DNA of 64,000 nt from Cyanobacteria bacterium TGS_CYA1 (GTDB lineage Bacteria > Cyanobacteriota > Vampirovibrionia > Obscuribacterales > Obscuribacteraceae), in assembly GCA_026129135.1 (NCBI GenBank), contig JAHCIQ010000001.1, positions 682,001 to 746,000 on the forward strand, given 5' to 3'. The notes below the pieces were generated by a model. That model was given only the letters and a program-made list of their open reading frames with translations, had not been told where the DNA came from and made no database searches. A program made the position numbers and the translations under genes. This document shows positions 36,306 to 45,648 of the stretch, one piece after another; positions within the stretch are counted from its first letter, which is position 1, and the number at the start of each line of letters is the position of its first letter.

Positions 36306-37132
36306 TATTGCGGCTCTAGTTCTATTTCTGGTCTTGGCTCAGGATTTATCTTCGATTCCATCCGGTAGTGTTTTTCAAACCATCTGGGCGTAAAGTCATA
36401 ACCAAATCCAGAGCGCTTGACGCCAAGCTCGACCCGATACGGATTTTGACAAATATAAATAAGATACACATTCATCGACATGAAAACAGCTACACCAGCG
36501 GTCATGATGATTTGTGCAGTGAGGCTTTCCATGTAGAAGAAATAAGTAAACCAGATGGTCAAGACACCACCGGCGATGAGCACTGCCCATAGTACCAGTG
36601 GCAACCCACCTTTGGCTGATACCATACGAAATCTTCTTGCTGCAGTAAGCTCTTCCATATTGCCTAACATAATAGAATAACTTTGCGAGTCTCTGTTATT
36701 GGTGGGGGTGTATTTAGTAACTGTTTTCCACAATTTTTGATAGGCAGGAATAGACCCTTCTTTTTCTTTGCCTTGTTCTACGCGTGACCAGTCTTGTTCC
36801 ACAACCACAGATGCGTATTCGTGAATAGCTTCTTTGATTTCTTCTCGGGCTGGTTGTTCGAACGTTGTTGCGAGGTGAAAAATGCTCGATAACATATTTG
36901 ACTCTGATATCGCCATCTGGCTTGCCTGGTCGACTTTAGCTTGAGAATTGACCACTATCATTCCGATGATGATGGCATAGAGTGTGCCAATGACAGCGAG
37001 CATGACACCACCCACTTCATGACAGGCTTTGAGTAAGTCTGGACTGAAACGTTTGCGGACTAAAACAAGTCCGCCGACAGAAAGAGCCGTGCTCAAACCA
37101 ATTATCAAGAGACATTCTACTAGTGAACTCAT
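36305..37132 (-). CDS. DUF4239 (bestrophin-like) membrane protein
   Basis: 275 residues with four membrane spans: ~6-24, ~42-62, ~180-200 and ~208-232. A central helical region carries SNMLSSIFHLATTFEQPAREEI, and the LWAVLIAGGVLTIWFTYFFYME segment is characteristic of DUF4239. Its activity is unproven; it is often listed as bestrophin-like, implying a channel. ATG at 37132; overlapped by the downstream hydrolase start. Confidence 0.72.
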   Translation of the reverse strand: MSSLVECLLIIGLSTALSVGGLVLVRKRFSPDLLKACHEVGGVMLAVIGTLYAIIIGMIVVNSQAKVDQASQMAISESNMLSSIFHLATTFEQPAREEIKEAIHEYASVVVEQDWSRVEQGKEKEGSIPAYQKLWKTVTKYTPTNNRDSQSYSIMLGNMEELTAARRFRMVSAKGGLPLVLWAVLIAGGVLTIWFTYFFYMESLTAQIIMTAGVAVFMSMNVYLIYICQNPYRVELGVKRSGFGYDFTPRWFEKHYRMESKINPEPRPEIELEPQ

Positions 37133-37167
37133 GAGCTTGATTTTACTGGTTTTTAGACGTCAAGGAT

Positions 37168-38481
37168 CTATTTTCGCGTCTGAGAATTCGTATCTTCAGT
37201 GATGTACTTAATTCTAGTTGCTAGGGGCGGATGAGAATAGAGCCAGCTCTCTAGCAACTTTGGTGGACAGGGCTCGGCAAGATTTTCAGTAGCAAGAAAA
37301 GCGTAGGTACGAGCAAAATTCATAGGATCATGGTGAAGTTTGAGTCCATACAAATCTGCTTCGCGTTCTTTGATGCGCGAATACGAGTTCATGACCGGAT
37401 CAAGCCAGAATTCACCACAGTTTGCGACGAACAAAAAGATTGCAATTGTAGAAAGGTCTTGAATGCGTTTAATTCCCCATTTTGCAGGCAGGTATTTGTA
37501 CACTAACGGAGTGAAATATATATTCACAGGAATAGTAAATAAACTGAAGAGAATTCCTAATCCAACCGCAATCAATACATGGTGCAAAGCGTAATGTCCA
37601 AGCTCGTGCGCCACCACGCATAGTACCTGCTCTTGAGGAAGTTTTTTGAGAGTTGTATCCCAGATCACGATGCGATGCGATAATCCAATACCTGTAACAT
37701 AGGCATTTACTGTGTTCGTTTGTTTCGATTTATCGACAATATATATTGGTGCATCCGGTATTCCTGCACTGGCAGCCAGATTTTTAATTTCGCTTTGTAA
37801 AAGGGATGGTTTCATCAAGACAAAATTGTTGAACACTGGAGCAAGTAAGATAGGCGATATAAAAGTCATGAAAAGCATTATGGGAATTGAAGCCAATGCT
37901 TGCAATTGTGGCCAGCTTTTGGGAAATTTTCGAATTAAGAACAAAAGCAGCGTCCAGAAAGGCACTTCAATCGCAATTCCCATCGTAAAAGCTTTTAGAG
38001 AATCGAGCATCCAACCAGTAAAAGGTTGCGAGCTCAGTCCATAATGGTGTGAAAAAACAAAGTCAGTGAAATATGAAATCGGAAGAGTGATTAAGTATAT
38101 CGCCAGCCCCCACACGCCAGTGAAGATAAATACCTGGTTTATTAGTGCAGACGATTTAGTTTCGGCAAAATTTGATAGTTTACGTGCCAGACCACACTGC
38201 AGAAATATCATCAAAAGTATTACGCTTAGGATAGTCCAACCAAAGCCTATAGCGGTTTTTTGACGAGCGTACCAGAACATTTTGTCTGTAACAACCGGAA
38301 TTAGTTTGCGTGCTTCGGGATTATCTATTGGTATAGGCACCGGCGGAGCACATAGGGCATAAATTGCTCCAAAAGTGCACACGGTCACTATGGCTATAGG
38401 CAGAATCCAAAAAAGATAGTCGAGATTTCGACTTGCATTCTTTGACTTTGCGTCGTTGTCTGAAGTGTCTCGATCTATCAA
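37168..38481 (-). CDS. M48 (Ste24-like) membrane metalloprotease
   Basis: 437 residues with about seven spans. The zinc motif HELGH is in CVVAHELGHYALHH, and the third ligand Glu lies in SYSRIKEREADLYGL downstream, as in CAAX/Ste24-type M48A peptidases. The loop INQV-FIFTGVWG and the long N-terminal membrane region fit Ste24 more than HtpX. It acts within the inner membrane on membrane or exported substrates. The start is a TTG at 38481 with no clear ribosome-binding site, so the exact N-terminus is uncertain. DUF4239 protein follows 35 bases downstream. Confidence 0.86.
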   Translation of the reverse strand: MIDRDTSDNDAKSKNASRNLDYLFWILPIAIVTVCTFGAIYALCAPPVPIPIDNPEARKLIPVVTDKMFWYARQKTAIGFGWTILSVILLMIFLQCGLARKLSNFAETKSSALINQVFIFTGVWGLAIYLITLPISYFTDFVFSHHYGLSSQPFTGWMLDSLKAFTMGIAIEVPFWTLLLFLIRKFPKSWPQLQALASIPIMLFMTFISPILLAPVFNNFVLMKPSLLQSEIKNLAASAGIPDAPIYIVDKSKQTNTVNAYVTGIGLSHRIVIWDTTLKKLPQEQVLCVVAHELGHYALHHVLIAVGLGILFSLFTIPVNIYFTPLVYKYLPAKWGIKRIQDLSTIAIFLFVANCGEFWLDPVMNSYSRIKEREADLYGLKLHHDPMNFARTYAFLATENLAEPCPPKLLESWLYSHPPLATRIKYITEDTNSQTRK

Positions 38482-38555
38482 TAAATAGTACCAGATGTAG
38501 TGGCAATTTCCGGTTCGCTTGGTTTAGGTCAAAGGGCATGGAGGATTGAACTTAT

Positions 38556-38583
38556 TGTTTTAATTTCTGCATGTATTAAAACA
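38556..38583. promoter_or_regulatory. 9-bp inverted repeat between divergent genes
   Basis: TGTTTTAAT (38556-38564) and ATTAAAACA (38575-38583) are perfect inverted copies with a 10-base loop. They sit between the start of the M48 gene and the exported-protein gene at 38667. A regulator site is likelier than a terminator, as no T tract follows. Confidence 0.4.
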
Positions 38584-38666
38584 TTCGCCGGATTTGCTTG
38601 GCCGCTGCCTTCATTTTATATAAAATTGTCACGGAATCAAGTCGAGCTTCTTCCTGGGAGAGAAAG

Positions 38667-40334
38667 ATGAAACCTTTAGTTTTGCGCGCCTGGGTTGGTG
38701 CGTATCTGTGTCAGTCTTTATATTTGCCTGTTTTCGCCCAGGGTGATCCGGTCGTGACTCCTGTGGCGCCTCAACCTAAGGTCGAGATTCAACAGCCTAC
38801 CAATAATAACAATGCTCAGGCTTTGTTTCAGACTTTTCAAACTTTGCAAAATCAGCAAAACTCGCTTTTCAATACTCCTGCTGTGCAATTGAATCCTTCG
38901 ATTACTCCTTTAGACCAGCGAAGCGGGTTAATTCAAAATTCCACTAAGTTCAGTCCCTTCGGCATAAGTGGAATTGGATTTAACAATTTTGGTATGCCTA
39001 AAATCAACAACAGTAATCTCCTTGCAAACCCCGACAATAATGCATTGGCGCGCGATGTCGCTAATTACTTACGTTCAACAGAGCCCAGAATCAATGTTCA
39101 AACGACTCTTTTGCCGAAACTCAACACGCTCACTACTGCTCAACTCATTTCTGCCCTGGCAATTGCCCTTGGTGTTCCAGAAAATTTGATACAGAATTTC
39201 TTTGCTAGAGTCTCGCCATCAGCAATGGAAAACTTGCGTTCCAACTTGCTCACTTTGGCCATAAATCTGAAAATCGGAAACGTTCCGCCAAATATCGCAC
39301 AAAATGCTTTTATGCAGATAACCGGAATGTTTAATCCAAATACGGTTGCGACTTCAACACCAAAGCTTGCCTCGCCGGTACAAACGGCTACTCAGAGCAC
39401 TACCCAAGCTATTTCATCATTAAAGGAGTTTGTTGGTAAAACTGGTCAAAACACTGAGACAACCTTAATAGAAGTATCCAACCAGATGAAGGCTACCGAA
39501 TCGGGAGTCAAGCCTGGAATTACAGCATCAACAACTACAACTACATCAACTTCATCAACTTCATCATCAACATCATCAACATCAACAACTACCAGCCGAG
39601 AGGCTGTAGATGCAAGAAAAGAAAAGATTACTGAGCTTGAAAATAAAATCTCAACTGCAGCAGAAAACAAAGAAAAAGATTCGATCACTTCTAAGTTTAC
39701 TTCCAGTGTGCCAACACCAGGTGCTGTGATGAGTAATCCAGTCGCCTTTGCCCAGGTTATTTCAAGCGCAATAAATGGAACGGTTGGAGGCAGTTTGAAT
39801 TCGGTTGTCAGTTCAGTTGCAACTGCTTTTGGGGTTGCTCCATCTGCATCAGCGAAAGCCGGAGCCACGTTTCCGCCTGGTATGCCTGATCCTGTTGCTC
39901 TGGTCAACGGTGCGCTTATACAGGGTACGCTTGCCTCTATGAAAATCAATCCCATAGTAGGGCAGGCACTAATTGTAAAAGCCGCGCTAGGTCATTACAA
40001 TAACAGTCCGGCTTTGCCAGCACTGACTAAATTTTTAAGTACACCCAATCTTCCTCCCGAACTTGCTCAAGTGGTAATAGTAAAGTTCTTAGACGCTACA
40101 GCAAAACCTGGTGATGTGCCTGTCAGGGCAGTTCTTGCTGCAACACCCACTTCAAGCGCTTCGTCTTCTAATGGCAATATGAGTGAATTGATAAAACATT
40201 TAGAAACCGTAATCGATGAAGCACTTACACGGATGGGTGGAGCCAATGATGCTTTCTCCAATATACTGGACTCAGTCAACAACGCGATGAAGGACACGCA
40301 AAACACCATGCAAAAAGTGCAATTCAAAGGATAA
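38667..40334 (+). CDS. Large exported protein with Ser/Thr tract, unknown function
   Basis: 555 residues from ATG 38667 (GGGAGA upstream). A signal peptide (KPLVLRAWVGAYLCQSLYLPVFA) is followed by an Asn/Gln-rich region, then helical stretches. A Thr/Ser tract at ~290-312 is coded by simple ACA/TCA-type trinucleotide repeats. The rest alternates hydrophobic helices with Ala/Gly/Val (LNSVVSSVATAFGVAPSAS). I do not recognise a family; surface or periplasmic location is likely. It is followed three bases later by the TPR-like gene. Confidence 0.6.
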   Translation: MKPLVLRAWVGAYLCQSLYLPVFAQGDPVVTPVAPQPKVEIQQPTNNNNAQALFQTFQTLQNQQNSLFNTPAVQLNPSITPLDQRSGLIQNSTKFSPFGISGIGFNNFGMPKINNSNLLANPDNNALARDVANYLRSTEPRINVQTTLLPKLNTLTTAQLISALAIALGVPENLIQNFFARVSPSAMENLRSNLLTLAINLKIGNVPPNIAQNAFMQITGMFNPNTVATSTPKLASPVQTATQSTTQAISSLKEFVGKTGQNTETTLIEVSNQMKATESGVKPGITASTTTTTSTSSTSSSTSSTSTTTSREAVDARKEKITELENKISTAAENKEKDSITSKFTSSVPTPGAVMSNPVAFAQVISSAINGTVGGSLNSVVSSVATAFGVAPSASAKAGATFPPGMPDPVALVNGALIQGTLASMKINPIVGQALIVKAALGHYNNSPALPALTKFLSTPNLPPELAQVVIVKFLDATAKPGDVPVRAVLAATPTSSASSSNGNMSELIKHLETVIDEALTRMGGANDAFSNILDSVNNAMKDTQNTMQKVQFKG

Positions 40335-40338
40335 CAAA

Positions 40339-41058
40339 GTGAATACAAAATGCGAAGCACAAACACTGCTTGATTTAGCGGAGCGTTCAGATGACGATGA
40401 AGAAGTTATTGAGCTTTTGAGAAAGGCTATTGATGCTGGAAGCCGCGAGCTAGGAAAAGATTGGCAGACTAAATTCGAGGGGCGAGGATGGATTGCAAAA
40501 GAAACTCGTCCTGTCATGACAGCGATGGCCCAGCTTGCATCTGAACTCAGATGGGGCGATGAACTTAACGAATCGATGGACCTCTGTCACAGATTGATGA
40601 CGCTCGATCCCTCTGATAATCTGGGTATTCGATATGATCTGGCAAGCTGTTTTTTTGAATCTGGAGCTGATTCTGAGTTAGAAAAATTACTGTCTAAATT
40701 TTCAGAGGACGAATCTGCCGCACTAAAGTATATAAAAGCCCTTTATTATTTCAAAAAAGACGGAAGCTCTACTCGGGCTAAAGAAGCTCTTCTTGATGCT
40801 TATAGATGCAATATTCACGTTCCAGTCTTTCTCTCTGACGTTGTCGATATGCCAGAAGAGTTGCCTGATGAGATTGGTATCGGCGATGATACCGAAGCGG
40901 TGGCATACGCCACTGAATATTGCTATCTTTGGGCTGATACTCCAGGAGCTCTCGACTGGATGGCAGATGAATTGGGTCCTAAAATTCGCAAGAATATTTC
41001 TGATCCAGAAGTTTGCAACGACATCATCAACGGACTGAAAGGAATTTTCGAAGGCTAG
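40339..41058 (+). CDS. TPR-like cytoplasmic protein
   Basis: 239 residues. Helical repeats in SMDLCHRLMTLDPSDNLGIRY and YDLASCFFESGADSELEKLL are TPR-like. The last part has N-I-H-V-P, then YATEYCYLWADTPGALDWM, a pattern I associate with bacterial ST7/SEC-C-linked TPR proteins of unknown role. No signal peptide. The gene starts four bases after the exported protein stop, and its 3' end overlaps the convergent kinase by four bases. Confidence 0.6.
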   Translation: MNTKCEAQTLLDLAERSDDDEEVIELLRKAIDAGSRELGKDWQTKFEGRGWIAKETRPVMTAMAQLASELRWGDELNESMDLCHRLMTLDPSDNLGIRYDLASCFFESGADSELEKLLSKFSEDESAALKYIKALYYFKKDGSSTRAKEALLDAYRCNIHVPVFLSDVVDMPEELPDEIGIGDDTEAVAYATEYCYLWADTPGALDWMADELGPKIRKNISDPEVCNDIINGLKGIFEG

Positions 41059-42719
41059 ACGCCAATTTTCCAGCCAAGTTCGTCTAAAGCTTCGTCTAAA
41101 CCGATACGACTGCGCTGACAATAGTGCAGCGCGATGATTGCTTTTTCTGTTTTTAATGCTTGTTTCTCAATCAATGCTTGCACCTGTACGGCTGCGTGCA
41201 AAGTCTTGTTGTCTAAAATATTGTTGCTGACCAGATATTTGCCGGCTTCGCCTTCGGCCTGAGGACCTTGAAGGGCCATCGCTTTGTTGTAATCGGATTC
41301 GCCTACCAGTCCTGCTTTGTGCAAAAGTTTCAAAACAGCTCCGACATTGGCTGGAGCTTCTTTGCCTGTCGATGGCGAAATGGCATAAAAAGTTCCAGAC
41401 TGTGTTTGTCTTGTACGCCAGGGTTGATTTTCTTTTTGTTCTTGATTGGCTTGTTGAGCCAATCTTTGCAGATCGAGACTCAGCTCCATCACTGTTTGAT
41501 ACCGTTTGGATGGCATTTTTTCCAGACATTTCATTACTACTGCTTCAAGTGCAGGTGGCAGGGAAATGTCTACACGTAAATCCGCAAAGGGAGTGGGTTT
41601 TACGTTGACGTGCATATAAATGGTTTTGTATGCATTTTCTCCTTCGAAAGGTCTTTTACCCATCAAAGATTGATACATGACACATCCAAGTGAATAGATA
41701 TCTGAGCGAGCATCTAGCGTTTCGCCTTTGCATTGCTCGGGACTCATGTAATAAGGACTGCCAAAAACATCGCCTGTATTGGTCAATTTCTGGTTGGAGT
41801 CGTCATCGTCATCTTCTTCGCGCAAAACTTTGGCGATACCAAAGTCGAGCAATTTGACTATCTTTACGTTCTGCTCGTTTTTGACCATCATTATGTTGCT
41901 TGGTTTTACGTCGCGATGGATTACACCTCGCGAGTGCGCATGATGCAATGCCGAACAGGTTTGATAAAAGGTAGTGAGAAATTGGGAAAGACGCAGACGG
42001 CTATCAGCGCGAAGCAATTGCTCGAGACTATGACCGTCTAGATATTCCATCACCATGACCGGGATGCCGTCTGAAGTAAAGCCGTAATCGTGCACTCGCA
42101 CGATATTGTCGTGACCAAGCGCCATTGTTGCTTTGAATTCTTGTTCGAAGCGTTTGGTGGAGCGCTTACTGTGACCTTCGTGCAGAAGGTGAGGGTGTAA
42201 AACCTTTACTGCTACAAGCTTACCGTCTTTGGTATCTTCGGCTTTGAAAACACGACTCATGCCCCCTGCGCCTACTTCGCAAATCGCTTTGTAGCGGTTC
42301 AAGAAAAGAGCACTTTTCTCTTCTTTTTCGATATGTGTGGGCTTGGGACGTTCAATTGTTTTGATGTCTTTCTTTTCGTTTGCCTGGTTGGCGCTAACCG
42401 CCCGAGCCCGTTTTAAGATTAAATTGTAGATTTGCTCTGGGTTTTCGGTCTCGATACTCCAAAAGACGTCGCCTGGTTCGTTTCCGGCAGATTCGCTGCT
42501 CAGGACCCAGGTCGGGCTGCCTTCCATACGATTCAGATAAGTCACGGTCAGAAGGTATCTGGATGCTCCACCGAGAATAAAGCGGATAGACTGGGTGTGC
42601 GGAGACGACTCTTCAGCCTCTGACATGAGCGCAGCCAACTGAACCCGGCTGGGCGGGGTGGTCAACCGCTCGGGTTCTGGACTTTCAATCCGCTTTTCGC
42701 TGTAGTTGTCTGTCGTCAT
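41055..42719 (-). CDS. Ser/Thr protein kinase with C-terminal MshEN-like module
   Basis: 554 residues. An unusual ~135-residue N-terminal domain precedes the kinase (~142-425): Gly loop GAGGMSRVFK, K172, HRDVKPSN at 268-275, DFG 292-294 and SPE 326-328. There is no membrane span. From ~458 to the end, KLLHKAGLVGESDYNKAM and KYLVSNNILDNKTLHAAVQ repeat the pattern seen in the protein at 18985, so the kinase probably binds the same kind of ligand or partner. Soluble, cytoplasmic. ATG 42719. The substrate is unknown. Confidence 0.9.
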   Translation of the reverse strand: MTTDNYSEKRIESPEPERLTTPPSRVQLAALMSEAEESSPHTQSIRFILGGASRYLLTVTYLNRMEGSPTWVLSSESAGNEPGDVFWSIETENPEQIYNLILKRARAVSANQANEKKDIKTIERPKPTHIEKEEKSALFLNRYKAICEVGAGGMSRVFKAEDTKDGKLVAVKVLHPHLLHEGHSKRSTKRFEQEFKATMALGHDNIVRVHDYGFTSDGIPVMVMEYLDGHSLEQLLRADSRLRLSQFLTTFYQTCSALHHAHSRGVIHRDVKPSNIMMVKNEQNVKIVKLLDFGIAKVLREEDDDDDSNQKLTNTGDVFGSPYYMSPEQCKGETLDARSDIYSLGCVMYQSLMGKRPFEGENAYKTIYMHVNVKPTPFADLRVDISLPPALEAVVMKCLEKMPSKRYQTVMELSLDLQRLAQQANQEQKENQPWRTRQTQSGTFYAISPSTGKEAPANVGAVLKLLHKAGLVGESDYNKAMALQGPQAEGEAGKYLVSNNILDNKTLHAAVQVQALIEKQALKTEKAIIALHYCQRSRIGLDEALDELGWKIGV

Positions 42720-42795
42720 CTTTTAAGATCAAATCTATCATTTTCTACAAGTATATATTCAATCATTTCCGGGGTGTTACATCTCGCCCTCAAAA

Positions 42796-42811
42796 GCCAA
42801 GAGATCTTGGC
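42796..42811 (-). terminator. Hairpin, possible weak terminator of the TPR gene at 42882
   Basis: GCCAAGA and TCTTGGC flank two bases in a perfect 7-bp dyad, followed on the minus strand by TTTT. It lies 71 bases past the TPR gene's stop, but a two-base loop and a short T run make this uncertain. Confidence 0.35.
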
Positions 42812-42881
42812 CTGTCAAGTATGAATCGGCACTGTCGGTTCTAAGAGACAATGCCTGGTATTAAAAATGGTGGTGCTACTA

Positions 42882-43664
42882 TCAGTGGTGGCGAGTATTT
42901 TTTCTTGCCACACTAGATGGGTGAACTTTATACGAGTCCCAGTCGGGTTCTCGTGGAGGTTGGATTCCTTTGGCCCGCGCTTCGGCTTGATCGATCACAC
43001 GTTTTGCTCGCTCTTCGGCATCTTTGGTGATATCTTCGTAAACCGTCTTGGGGATTCCGACTCCAATTTCTCCCGTGTCTGGATTGCGGACCCAATAATT
43101 GCCATTATCATGAATATCCTGAATGCGTTGTTGAGCTTCTGCTCGAATGGCAGCCGCCTGTTTCATTGCTTCTTGCAAAATATCCGACTTGCGTTTTTCG
43201 GATGATTCGAGTTCTTTCTCGTACTGTTTTTTTGCCTCTTCTTTTTGCTCGTCTTTTCGTTTTTGGGCAGCAACCAGCGCATGGTCTTCCTTTGGTTCGT
43301 CGATTTGAGCGCCCGGAGTCTTTTGCAGGACAGCTATATGGTCCAGCGCCTGCTTGCAGGATTTTGCTGTTTTAAAATCGGGTAAGCGCTCGATGCACTC
43401 CTCGTAATATTTTTTCGCCAGGTCGTATTCATCAAGGGCAAGATAGGTGTTGGCAAGTTGATAATAAGCAGGCCAGTAAGTTTTATTTCTACGAATTACC
43501 ACAATAAAGTAGCGGGCGGCTCGCTGATAGTCTTTGCGAGCATAAAGATCGCACCCGTCTTTGAACAAATCGGCAGCCTTTGCACTTGGAGCCAGAAAGG
43601 CAAAAAACGCCAAAGACGCAATGGTCACGAGAATAGTCAGGATAGATCTGTGTTTGAATCGCAT
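42882..43664 (-). CDS. Exported TPR protein
   Basis: 260 residues from ATG 43664, which has AAAGGA upstream; an in-frame TTG at 43682 is less likely. A signal peptide (RFKHRSILTILVTIASLAFFAFLA) precedes two or three TPRs (DLYARKDYQRAARYFIVVIRRN, YYQLANTYLALDEYDLAKKYYEE). A long Lys/Glu/Gln coiled coil (~130-185) and a Pro-rich tail follow. Periplasmic. It is divergent from the tldD-like operon with 175 bases between the starts, and may be linked to it, but only position suggests this. Confidence 0.72.
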   Translation of the reverse strand: MRFKHRSILTILVTIASLAFFAFLAPSAKAADLFKDGCDLYARKDYQRAARYFIVVIRRNKTYWPAYYQLANTYLALDEYDLAKKYYEECIERLPDFKTAKSCKQALDHIAVLQKTPGAQIDEPKEDHALVAAQKRKDEQKEEAKKQYEKELESSEKRKSDILQEAMKQAAAIRAEAQQRIQDIHDNGNYWVRNPDTGEIGVGIPKTVYEDITKDAEERAKRVIDQAEARAKGIQPPREPDWDSYKVHPSSVARKNTRHH

Positions 43665-43839
43665 CTTCAATCCTTTAACCAATAACCAAAAGAAGTGCTT
43701 GCTGTAATGGAAAAATTATATCTACCAAGATAAACTATAAACTGCTTTCTATCCATTTTAGGTGTTGTAAGTAGCGAACCCGCAAAATAATTGCTTCAAT
43801 AGAATTTTGTCTCTGGAATCCCTCAATCGAATATAACTG

Positions 43840-45648
43840 ATGAAATCGAAAAATATAGTCGTTTTAGCCCTTACACTCGCTTTAAATATCCAGGCCTCGA
43901 ATCTGGTTTGTTTGGCAGAAGACTCTGCTTCAAAGACCAATGCCCAGGCGGTCAGCAAGACCCAAAGCTCGCCTTTGATGGAAAGCATGAATTCTGAGCT
44001 CAAACGCTCGTTTGACAAGCTGAAAGCCCATGGCGACGCGCCTCTTTATTACCTGGGTTATCGGTTATACGACACCACTACCGTCACAATTTCGGGCGAG
44101 TACGGCGCTCTAACTCAGGAAGTCGAGCCGGTCCGCTCGCGTTATCTGAGTGTTGACGTGAGAGTCGGCACTCCAGAACTCGATAATACTCATAAAATTC
44201 GAGAACAAGGATATATGGGCTCGATGGGCAGCTCGTCGTTCAGAAAAGACGTCAATATCCCGATTGAAGACAATGATCTTGCTTTGCGCCAGGCTTTGTG
44301 GCAACAAACAGACCAGTCATACAAAGAAGCCCAACAACAGTTTTCGCGCGTGGTTGCTAACCGCGACATAAACGTGACCGAAGACGACCCTTCTAACGAC
44401 TTTTCCAAAGAAGACAAGGCTGAGTATTTCGAGCAGCCTCAAAAATTCGATTTAGACAGCGATAAAAAAATCGACGATTGGACCCAGCTTGTGAAGCGCC
44501 TTTCGGCAATATACAGAAAGTATCCTTCCATTTATGATTCTTCAGTGGTTTTTCAAGCCAAGCTCACCAAGCGCTATTTAGTTAATAGCGAAGGTTCGCG
44601 CATAGAAGACTCGCGCACCGATTACCGCATTTACACTACTGCTCAGGCCCGAGCCGATGATGGCATGGATTTGTGGCTGTATGACGATTTTGAAGCAGTA
44701 AAACTGGACGAAATGCCCCAGGAAGAGGCGCTCAACTCGATGGTGAGCAAAGTGGCAGACAATCTGGTCAAGCTGGAAAAGGCGCCTAAAGCTCAGCCAT
44801 TTGCCGGTCCGGCAATCTTGCGCTCCAAAGCAGCAGGTGTGTTTTTCCACGAAGTGTTTGGACACCGTATGGAAGGTCATAGACAAAAAGACGAAAAGGA
44901 AGGTCGCACTTTTACAAAGAGTATCGGCCGCCAGATTATGCCTTCTTTCATCAGTGTGGTTGATGATCCTACTCTCGAGCGTCTGGGCAATGTCACCTTG
45001 AATGGATATTATAAATATGACGACGAAGGTGTTCCGGCTCAAAAAACTCCACTTGTAGAAAATGGGGTTTTGAAGTCATTTTTGCTTGGTCGCTCTCCAA
45101 TCGAAAACTTTCCAAAATCGAATGGGCATGGCAGATGCGCTCTTGATGAGACGCCAGTCTCGCGCATGGGCAATTTGATGATTCAATCTCAAAAATGTGT
45201 GCCTTATGACGAATTGCGTCAAATGCTCATGGCTGAAATCAAACGTCAGAAGAAAGACTACGGTTTGATTTTCGATGATATCGCAGGTGGTTTTACAGTC
45301 ACCCAAAGTCAGGCGCCCCAGGTCTATAGTTTGAAACCACTCATAGTGACTAAAGTCTTTGCCGATGGCAGACCAGACGAGCTCGTGCGTGGTGTGAAAA
45401 TTGTGGGAACGCCGCTTACGGCGCTTGAAAAAATAATTTGTGCCGCTGACGACAATGGCACTTTCAATGGCGTTTGCGGAGCCGAATCTGGCAGTGTGCC
45501 AGTGTCTGCATCTTCACCCAGTCTGCTTGTAGGAAGCCTTGAAGTTGAGCTCAAAGACAAGCGTCAGGATAAGCCGCCTTTGTTGCCACCGCCCTATCAT
45601 GATAAAAACAAAGCAGAAGATCATAAGAGTGACGGAGGAAAAAGCTAA
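43840..45648 (+). CDS. Exported TldD-like metalloprotease with HExxxH motif
   Basis: 602 residues. The N-terminus is a signal peptide (KSKNIVVLALTLALNIQAS). The TldD zinc motif HEVFGH is at 337-342, followed by GHRQKDEKEGRTF, and a late Cys in FNGVCGAESGSVPVS fits the third ligand. TldD/TldE pairs are normally cytoplasmic proteases that act on unfolded or modified peptides; this export signal is unusual. Its stop overlaps the start of the next gene (TAATG), so the two are coupled. First gene of a five-gene run with gaps of 0-21 bases. Confidence 0.87.
   Translation: MKSKNIVVLALTLALNIQASNLVCLAEDSASKTNAQAVSKTQSSPLMESMNSELKRSFDKLKAHGDAPLYYLGYRLYDTTTVTISGEYGALTQEVEPVRSRYLSVDVRVGTPELDNTHKIREQGYMGSMGSSSFRKDVNIPIEDNDLALRQALWQQTDQSYKEAQQQFSRVVANRDINVTEDDPSNDFSKEDKAEYFEQPQKFDLDSDKKIDDWTQLVKRLSAIYRKYPSIYDSSVVFQAKLTKRYLVNSEGSRIEDSRTDYRIYTTAQARADDGMDLWLYDDFEAVKLDEMPQEEALNSMVSKVADNLVKLEKAPKAQPFAGPAILRSKAAGVFFHEVFGHRMEGHRQKDEKEGRTFTKSIGRQIMPSFISVVDDPTLERLGNVTLNGYYKYDDEGVPAQKTPLVENGVLKSFLLGRSPIENFPKSNGHGRCALDETPVSRMGNLMIQSQKCVPYDELRQMLMAEIKRQKKDYGLIFDDIAGGFTVTQSQAPQVYSLKPLIVTKVFADGRPDELVRGVKIVGTPLTALEKIICAADDNGTFNGVCGAESGSVPVSASSPSLLVGSLEVELKDKRQDKPPLLPPPYHDKNKAEDHKSDGGKS

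Noticed and set aside
39446..39955. 169-residue minus-strand frame inside the exported protein gene
   Set aside because: It is a shadow of the low-complexity coding tract and has no ribosome-binding site; the plus-strand frame has a signal peptide and good start.
43807..43837. TTGTCT ... TATAAC before the tldD-like gene
   Set aside because: Transcription would begin after the ATG at 43840, and the 19-base spacer is long; not a usable promoter for this start.
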